Source: Odontesthes bonariensis (taxonomy: Eukaryota; Chordata; Actinopteri; Atheriniformes; Atherinopsidae). Taken from it: a DNA stretch of 64,000 nt. Under the pieces are notes generated by a model that saw only the letters and a list, made by a program, of their open reading frames with translations, was not told where the DNA came from and searched no databases. The translations under genes and the position numbers were made by a program. The stretch is from positions 12,550,017 to 12,614,016 of the forward strand of contig NC_134509.1 in assembly GCF_027942865.1 (NCBI RefSeq), read 5' to 3'. Below, piece after piece: positions 35,920 to 64,000 of this stretch. Each line of letters opens with the position of its first letter. The first letter of the stretch is position 1.

Positions 35920-36309
35920 TCCAGCCAATAAAATGCTTCCTTTCTGAGCCTCAAACCAATCAGCTACGGAGAAGGTGGGCCGCTCTTGCTGTTGCTAGGG
36001 TATGCCCTTGATGACTTTTACACGGTTTAGCCAATGATATCACGTGAAAGAATTTAACGCCATCTCATTGGTTTAGACACACCCAGAGGCAGAATGTATG
36101 CTTTTATTATTGGACGGAGGCACAATCACTCACTTCCCTGAGTTAGGTGTTGTTACTGTAGTTTGGAGTCATCAAGATTCAGAAGTGAACGTAGCACTGG
36201 GCATACATCGCTCTAAAGCAGTTTTTATTACATTTTCATTCCATTGTTTTATGAATTGTACATTTGTGTAAATAGACTATTTCTATTTTTATAACGAGAC
36301 AGCAGGAAG
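35920..36309 (+). promoter_or_regulatory. mxd4: mxd4 promoter and 5'UTR: five CCAAT boxes and a TCACGTGA E-box
   Basis: CCAAT boxes occur at 35925-35929, 35956-35960 and 36031-36035, and as ATTGG at 36067-36071 and 36109-36113. The palindrome TCACGTGA (36040-36047) sits five bases after the third box. CACGTG is the site bound by MAX complexes, and the TCACGTGA form also suits USF and MiT/TFE factors. No TATA box is placed well; transcription probably starts between about 36.13 and 36.2 kb. An ATG-free leader then leads to the start at 36310. Confidence 0.7.
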
Positions 36310-57021
<20,712 letters not shown>

Positions 57022-57240
57022 GCACTGCGCGGCCTCCCCCGTCTCTGAACCAGCTCACTCACTTGCTTTCCTCTCCTCACCACACCTTCCTTGATTTGCA
57101 ATTGCCAACACCTCCGCAACCTACGTCAGAGCAGTCCACAGCGGCTGTACGCCCTGTACCTGTTCCTCCTTTCCTGGCCATGACTCTCCAGGAAGCGCAT
57201 AGGGCTGACATGCCACTTGTGCCCTTCCTGACCTCCAGCA

Positions 57241-57264
57241 CCCCCCCCCCCCCCCCCCCCCCCC
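57241..57264 (+). repeat. 24-C homopolymer run
   Basis: Pure C tract just after the mxd4 stop; G-rich on the minus strand. Confidence 0.95.
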
Positions 57265-60200
57265 AAACACTGACCCTACCTCACCCTACTGTGTCCTGCC
57301 TGAACCCCGCCTCCCTCCCCTCCTCCTGGACACGTCCTGCCCTCCCGCTGCCCTCACAACCCCTAACTAGTGATGCTGCAGGCTCAGAGAGCGCAGAGAG
57401 GAGTTTGTGGTTTTTATCTGATAATTCTGTGGTGAAGCCAACAGCTTTGACTTGTTAATTGGCGTGCGTTTATCCGTGCGTGCGTGTGCGTGTAGGAAAG
57501 CAAAGTAGGAGTTGGAGAGGTTCCAAACAAGCTTCAGTCATTTTCAAATGGCAATAAAACACAGACGGGGCTTTGCACTAAGTTTGGGTTGTTAAGTGAA
57601 AAAAAAGCACCTCTGTTCGTTCAGCAATACATGCAACATTAGGACCTCAACAGTCGCTTTCATCCCACGGTGTCTTTCTTATTCTGCTGTTGCAGATGAC
57701 CTGTGGGTGTCTTGAAACATTTGACCATTGACAAATGGTGCTTTGAGGCCTTTTTTGGGAGATTTAAAAAATGAAAAAAATCTTTAATTTGCACTTGTTG
57801 AGAAGAATAACTGGAACGTGTTGGGCAGTCTGTTGAAAGTTAGAAATCTGCCACCAACACTTCTAACGCTCAATTAGACGCACGCTTTATTGCAACAAGT
57901 CATTTTTTAAATTTTCTTTATCCGTATCAAAGTGCAAAATTAGCAAGTTGGGTTTTAACATGCGTTTCTAGCCCTTCTCTTCACCTCAAACAAACATTTT
58001 CATTGGTAAATGCAGCTAAGAAGCTCCTTGCTGTAGCTGTGGTTGGACCACCCATTTGGTTTCGGACTCTTCTTTAGCTTGACATGAATGCACAGCCGTG
58101 CTCCTACAAGCACGTGAAACGCACAGTGATAGGACTCGGCGACCCTCCCGTGTCGTCACTTCATCTTCGTGTGACGCTAAGGACAACTTGAAAAGCATCG
58201 GAGCTGTTGCAGAGCAGAACGAATGTAAATAGATGTACAGTTACTGTCCAACCCTTATGTCTCCCTCTGGTTGGGTTGCCTAACCACTACTCCACACTAC
58301 TGACCACTACACAATACCACCCTTTGGTGCGGACGGACTACTATGTCATACAAAAAAAAAAAAGAAAGAAAGAAAAAGAAAAGGAGTTGTTTCATAACTA
58401 TAAAACTTGCATCTTTCTTCTCAGTAGCTAATTGATGTAGCAATAAGTACGAGAGGCTTCCTCTGAGAGCTGAATTGATACTAGTGGACCACGAGGTGGT
58501 TAATGGGAGACTTTTTCTTTTTATTTGTCCTTTTTTAGCATGTAGATGGCTCGCCGTCGCTTTCCGGACGCAGACCTGCAGATCTTTTCACCGTATTCAC
58601 TAACGGGTCCGGCTCCGTCTGCGCAGCGTCGTCTGCCAAAGATTTACATTTCTTCGCAGCTCTGTTGCTTTTCTTGTTGTGCTCGTGTGTGTGAAGCGGA
58701 TTTCATTATTTTTTTTCTTAAGGACGTTTTGTTCAGATTAACAAGTCAAAGCTGAAAATCGAATAGAAGAATGAGGGCAAGCTGTGACGATTTGTTCTCT
58801 GTAGAGGCGATCAAAGTAGCAAACTAATCGCATTCAGCTCGCTTTTCATCTCTCTAACAGGAATAATAATCTTATTTTCTCTGCTATCTTTTACTTGTAT
58901 CTCCTCCAGCTTTGGGCCCTGCTAAAGACCAACGTAGATGGAATTTCCTGTAACTTATGCACAATAGTCACTATTGACGGACGGAGGCACTTGTGTTGCT
59001 CTCTGATGTTTTAATAATCAGTAGCCCCAGTCTCTTGCAGTTTCTAGAGCTTGGCACTTTAAAAACAAAAAGGGGCCGGTCCGCCGCGGCAGGTCTGACC
59101 AAAAAAATATAAAACTACAAAAATACTGCATACAAAAGAAGCTACTCATCACTGAAAGTGGAATTAGCTAGTGTAGTCTATATTTCTTGTATTAAATTTT
59201 GTATTATATTTTCCTAAATGTTCTCTTATAAAGAAAAGACAAAAAAAGAGTGAGTATATCTATCTATATCTATATATATATATATATATATATATATGAA
59301 TATGAATATATGAGACAGACAGACAGACAGGAGGCCAGGCTTGTTGAAGGGAGAGTGGGGGCAGGGGAGCTGATACACTGGCCCCTCTCCCTTGGGTGAC
59401 TCTCCTGCTGTCATTCTGTGCCTTGGTGAGCCTTTGACCTCCCCCCTCCTCCTCCCCCCTCCTCACCTTCAGTCCCTACTCAGGTCACACTCCCCCTCCA
59501 ACCCTCCTCCTAAATCCATTCTCCCTCTCTCTTCTTCTTCGACCCCTTCGTCTCCTCTGGCAGCGATTCCAACCTTGCAGAACCCTTCTTACGAGAAAAA
59601 AGGGGGCGCGTGAAGACCAGACCTCGTTATGAGCACAGGAGAGAGAGAGAGAGAGAAGGAAAAAAAAAAGAAAAATGAGAAGGAAAAAAAAAAAAGCCCC
59701 TCGGTTTCTGCTGAAGCCGCTCTGGTCACCACACCCTGTCCAGGCACTCCCCCACCCTCTCGACACCCGCCCATCTGCCAGTGCCGCCTCTGTCATGGAG
59801 AAAAACAAACAAACAAAAACACACACTGGTAAACTCCCATGGCAGCTTCCAGTCGCCCCTAAAACGGTCACCAACGGGGCTCTAAATGTCTGGGCTTGAA
59901 GCGTTTTTTTTTTTTTTCTTCTTTCTTTTTTTTCGTCATTCTACTATTATTGTATGTTGACTATGTGTTTGTTCGGTGGGAGCCACTGGGGGAGGAGTGA
60001 TAAAAGAATAATCCAATCAATGGCAGCTTAAGGTGTTATCCTCCGAGCTCCCAGTGGTCGGTCCCCACAAAAAAAGAGAAAAAAAAAAGATAAGTGTTAC
60101 CCATTGATCCGGGGACCTCTTGACACACAGCAATATGACCATCTTGTGCTTTCTGAGGGAGAGTGGACGGGCAGGTGTTGTTGTTTTTTTTTCTTTCTTC

Positions 60201-61706
60201 CTTTAAGACAAGCAGGTAGTTTTTGCTTCTTTTTGTTTTTTTTTCTTGACTCTGTGGTGCATTTTTTTGGTGACCAACACTTTCGAGGATTTGACCTCCG
60301 ATGTGCACTCTCTCCACATGCTATAGGAGGACAAAACAAAACAAAACAAAAAGGTAACCAGAGGTGAGAAGGAAAAAAAGAGAAAACAAACCTTTTTCTT
60401 TTTGTTCTTTTTTGTTTGTCATCAAGAGTTTACATTCATGTCAAAAGGATTTGTAAATGACTGTTTGTAGCAAAAATGTCCTTTTTAAGTTTGTTGGTCG
60501 AAACGAACAACCGAGTAAACCGCGTGAAAAGGCCATACGATGATTCTCTTGCACAGAACCTCCCGGTGAGATGAGCGAAACAAAGACAGACCAAGGGGGG
60601 CCGGATATGAGATTATGATTTTTCAATGCAGTCATTGAAAAATGCACATGGCGCACACACACAAACGCACACGAGTGGCTCACGAGCAGCTGATCGGACA
60701 TGTTAACATTTTGCTTGAATGTTTGGGGAGGAGTGTGTATGGGAATTCTTTTAATGATGTGCCTTTTGGAATAAGTTATTTTCTTAAAAAAATAAATAAA
60801 AAAAAGCAGAGATTGTACCAATTAATGACGACTGTCAATTCAGTTACAGTTGCTCTTACTGGAGAGGCGACAGATGCCTCCCTACATGACATATATATAC
60901 GCTGAGAGGCTGACGGGGCTCCTCCGCGACGCCCTGCGAACCTCAGTCATTGGAGAGCGGGGCTGAAGACTGAAACGTCAGATCAAGTGCAGACCAGATT
61001 TGAGGTTTGCTTTCATGTTGCCGTTGCACAGAGATTTGGTTCAGTGTGGAGGTTTTTTACAAGCACAGAAATTTCGAGCGTCAGCAGGCTGAGACGAACA
61101 AAAGAGGGTGGTGGTGGGGATGCATCTGCTCTCGTCTGAGATGGAGTCAGGAACGCATCGAGCCTGCTGATTCACGGTGCTTACAGAGGCCACACAGGGA
61201 CTTCCAAGAAACATTATTCCTGCCAGACAGTCACTTTTTAAACTTTTTTTTTTTTTTTTTTATCCTTCCGTGAGTTCATGTGTGTAATTCAAAATGAATA
61301 GCTTTAACTACCTGTAGGCTTTAGGTCAGCTTTCCACTTTCTGCACCTCAGCCTTCGTATCTTTTCTCTTTTTAAAACCTTTTTTTTTTTTTTGTTACTT
61401 TGCTTCTTCGCGTGTCGGGTGATGCTCTTGTCGGCCGAGAAGACTGCACGATGGGTGTCGCATCCACAAAAGGCTGCAGAGGAGGAGGGGGAGGGACTGG
61501 CTCGGATTTAGTCGAGAGGAGCACGGCGTGGAGTGTAAGCTCGGGCTCGACATGCTGTGCAGAGTAGGGAGAGTTCTGTGCCAGAGACCTGTGAATATGT
61601 TCCTTTTTAAGTGGATGTGTGTGTGAGTGTGTGTACACGTGTACCTGGTGCTGGCTACATTTTAGCAAACACTTGAAGGTATTGTGTATTCTCTCATTGT
61701 AATATA

Positions 61707-61712
61707 ATTAAA
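61707..61712 (+). terminator. mxd4: Probable distal mxd4 polyadenylation signal (ATTAAA)
   Basis: ATTAAA is followed within 30 bases by TGTTTTATACATAAAGGCTTGTGACGTTCTTTCTG, a U/GU-rich context. It faces the prelid1 signal about 230 bp away. Confidence 0.5.
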
Positions 61713-61924
61713 ATGTTTTATACATAAAGGCTTGTGACGTTCTTTCTGCACGCAGCGACACTGCGGGGGGAGAGACGCAGATGGAGACGTTCAAATGTTA
61801 CGGGGCTTCCTGTTTGGTTTGTGCAGCTGTGAGCCTGTCGTTCGCAGGCTGGAAAATTCACTTTTAAAGGTCAGAGTTCGCGTTGTGTTCCTGTAACGGC
61901 AACAACGAGGCAAAATAACTTCAT

Positions 61925-62879
61925 TCAGTCAATTGTAAAGTTTTATTGAAGCTTATTTTCACGATGATTAAAAACGCAACGTGGGTGCATTCCCAGGCAT
62001 CTGCAGCTCCCCGATAGATTTCCCCTATTTTCAACATCTTAAAACAGTTCTGCATTAACTTACTATTACAAATGTCTAACCCTTAAAAAAATACATCACA
62101 TTCATAATTTCTAGTCAACCCTTACACAAAGAATGATACAAATCCAGTCAAGATCATCTTAAAAGGGAATGCAGTCATTGAAATGTTTACAACAATATAC
62201 CATCTACATCGCCAGAGAAGCTTCAACAAGCAAACTGAACAGATCTAGTTTCACTATTGCACGCCCATCACATAGTCATACAGTTAAAGGCTAATCACAT
62301 TACATAGTAAGTCTGAGCACAGAGAAATGAAAACTTTGCTCATTCTGATATAAGTCACTTGGTTGTGATTGTCGGCACGTTTACGCTTTCTAATTATGTG
62401 TGAAATGTATCATGATAGGAACACATGCTGTGTCCAGCAGCAGCGTTTCAGAGCAGTTTCAAACCAAAACACGGGATAAGAGAGAAAATCAGAAGAGAAG
62501 GTAATATATCACTGCTTAAATTTTCCCTGTGAGAACACAACACCACAAAGTGATATCATCCTTGTTCTTCCTTGCCGGCAATAAATTAAAGCTAAACATT
62601 TAATTCAAAACGATGCTTATTGGCTACACAAATGCTTAAAGCAGCCATCACTGATCGTCAGTTTAAATCTTAAATAAGTGGTCTGGACCCACGGTATTTA
62701 CAGCTTAAAGAGCACATGGTGCTGCTGGTGTGAGGCAGAAGGTTTCATACAAAGGCTCGCGACCTGAGATTCAATACAACCTGCGAGAGAGAGAACGGAG
62801 ATGTCGAAGCGCCGACAGGAAGGGATAAAAGTCCAACTTCAACATGATCAACCTGTGCGGCGCTTCCTGTGCTTCTCTG
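61925..62879 (-). other. prelid1: prelid1 3'UTR (inferred)
   Basis: AT-rich sequence without a coding frame between the prelid1 stop and the minus-strand AATAAA. Confidence 0.5.
61942..61947 (-). terminator. prelid1: Probable prelid1 polyadenylation signal (AATAAA, minus strand)
   Basis: TTTATT on the plus strand reads AATAAA on the minus strand, in CTTCAATAAAACTTTACAATTG. It lies 933 bp past the prelid1 stop. Confidence 0.55.
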
Positions 62880-62995
62880 TCAGACGTACTGCTGAGGTTT
62901 CTGTGGGGCGGCGGCGGCCAAGACACTGGCTGCCTCTTTGGCCTTGCCTGATGCGTCCTTCACTGTGTCCCTGAGCAGCCGCTGGGGCGTCTCTC
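62880..62995 (-). CDS. prelid1: PRELI domain-containing protein 1, last coding exon (partial gene)
   Basis: PRELID1 works in the mitochondrial intermembrane space, where with TRIAP1 it shuttles phosphatidic acid for cardiolipin synthesis. Only its C-terminal exon is here. After acceptor TCTTCTCTCTCAG the frame reads (G)ETPQRLLRDTVKDASGKAKE, then an Ala-rich stretch and PQKPQQYV-stop. This matches the family's C-terminal layout: G-E-x-P, an amphipathic Lys/Ala helix, and a Gln-rich end closing in QxV with an aromatic before the Val. The PRELI/MSF1 domain itself lies beyond the window, so the call rests on about 38 residues. It is supported by its position beside an MXD gene, as human PRELID1 lies close to MXD3. 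Confidence 0.75.
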
Positions 62996-64000
62996 CTGAG
63001 AGAGAAGACAGAACATCGGGAGAGGGAGACGGGTCAGAATGAGGATCACAACACACTCTTTCAAAGTCACCTTTCAGACATGGCACACATTCACAACACC
63101 GCAGGCTTCGTTGAGATGCTAACTGATCTGTTTTTGTGGCTTCTGGTGAATCTCTTGTTCCATTTTCTTACAGTTTATTAGATTAGGTTGGAGGGGGGTA
63201 GCTTTGAGGAGTGTTTAGGAGGGTTAAAAACAGCAATCGAATTTCTCAACCGTCAAGACTTCTCAACAGGACAAGAGTCCAGAGTTAAACCCAATTGATC
63301 TGACATAACCGGGGTTTTGTGGAGACCAAACTGCAAAGTGGGAACAGCAAAGTCTGGGTTTTGACATCAGCCGAAAGAGGGATCACAAGACGGGCAGAAA
63401 AATGATCTGACGCAAGTTGCCCGAATGGCATCAAAACCTTTCACTGGTTCTCCAAGAGCTCGTTCTAAAAGCCCGTAAAGCACCAATAAGGTGACACAGA
63501 GGAAGTAAACGCCATCTCACTGATGCCGTAGTGTTGCTGAAGTGAAAGCTTTTGTGGTTTAAACGTGGAGGAATCGAGTGCTTCTACTCCCAGATGTGAT
63601 AAAGCTGCTCTGCAACATTAGGGTATCTACACTTAAGCAGCTGTCGAGTGTGCAAGTCTTTTTTCTTTTCTTTCCAAATTTAAAAAAAATGCTCAGTGTC
63701 CCTTTTTGTTGTAAAAATAAAGTCGTTAGCTTGTATGTTTTGTTAAATCATGAAACGGAATTCATATATTTGTAAGAGTGGCAATCAAAAACCGTTCCAC
63801 CGTCACTGCTGTAAATGTCCCTTGAAACTGCCATGTTCCCTTAAGCTTTTTTCCAGCCTGGCGCAGGCGACACAACAACCTGATGGCACGTAAGAGCCCT
63901 TAGGTGCTTTCATCGTGTCACCAGTAACTGTTATTTGCGTCACCTGAATGCCGAAAAGTGAAAAACAAGAGTGGTGGGGGAACTTAAAGAGGATTTCTCA
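62996..64000 (-). other. prelid1: prelid1 intron (partial)
   Basis: I found no further PRELID1 exon on the minus strand up to the window edge. The sequence is unremarkable and non-coding. Confidence 0.55.

Larger units (their letters stand above)
57022..61735 (+). other. mxd4: mxd4 3'UTR (inferred, 4.7 kb)
   Basis: An early AATAAA lies at 57553-57558 and a late ATTAAA at 61707-61712, so short and long forms are possible. The interval holds a 24-C run (57241-57264), an AT tract (about 59262-59297), GACA repeats (about 59312-59330) and many T-rich tracts. No frame here looks coding, including 57063-57458 (Pro/Thr/Ser-rich). The distal end is inferred from the signal and from the facing 3' end of prelid1. 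Confidence 0.5.

Noticed and set aside
57063-57458. 131-codon frame just after the mxd4 stop
   Set aside because: Pro/Ser/Thr-rich, spans the 24-C run and has no homologue I recognise. It lies in the mxd4 3'UTR.

Overview
This is nuclear DNA of a bony fish, most likely a teleost. The coding sequence is split into short exons by GT-AG introns. The gaps hold fish-type interspersed repeats (Tc1/mariner-like, hAT, Harbinger-like and TTAA-target DNA elements, a tRNA-derived SINE, a LINE fragment) and many microsatellites. Nothing suggests a prokaryotic, viral or plasmid origin. Almost all long open frames in the window are chance frames.

Three genes can be supported. (1) wbp1, minus strand, has four coding exons between 6180 and 15531. 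It encodes a predicted 474-residue WW-domain-binding membrane protein. Its inferred 3'UTR reaches back to about 2090 and a CpG-rich promoter lies near 15.6-16.0 kb. (2) mxd4, plus strand, has six coding exons between 36310 and 57021. It encodes a predicted 218-residue MAX-dimerising bHLH-leucine-zipper repressor. A dense CCAAT/E-box promoter lies at 35.92-36.12 kb and a long 3'UTR runs to about 61.73 kb. (3) The last coding exon of prelid1, minus strand, is at 62880-62995; the rest of that gene lies beyond the right edge.

Layout: 0-2 kb, nested repeats around a hAT fragment; 2-16 kb, wbp1, whose 7 kb first intron carries three DNA-transposon remnants; 16-36 kb, a gene-poor region between the divergent wbp1 and mxd4 promoters, with repeats, a 5 x 64 bp tandem array, a LINE reverse-transcriptase fragment and one unassigned exon-like frame at 17 kb; 36-62 kb, mxd4 including a 12.3 kb intron; 62-64 kb, the 3' end of prelid1, convergent with mxd4.

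The genes are not a functional unit. MXD4 is a nuclear repressor that opposes MYC at CACGTG sites, WBP1 is a small membrane adaptor for WW-domain proteins, and PRELID1 is a mitochondrial lipid-transfer protein. Their adjacency is informative because human WBP1/MXD1, WBP1L/MXI1, MXD4 and MXD3/PRELID1 lie in four different regions (2p13, 10q24-25, 4p16, 5q35). This window keeps parts of several of those regions together. I did not find a wholly new biological system. The most interesting items are the mxd4 promoter, an in-frame skippable 30-nt exon in the mxd4 DNA-binding region, an in-frame VDIEGM duplication in mxd4, the exact 64-bp array and the unassigned exon at 17 kb.
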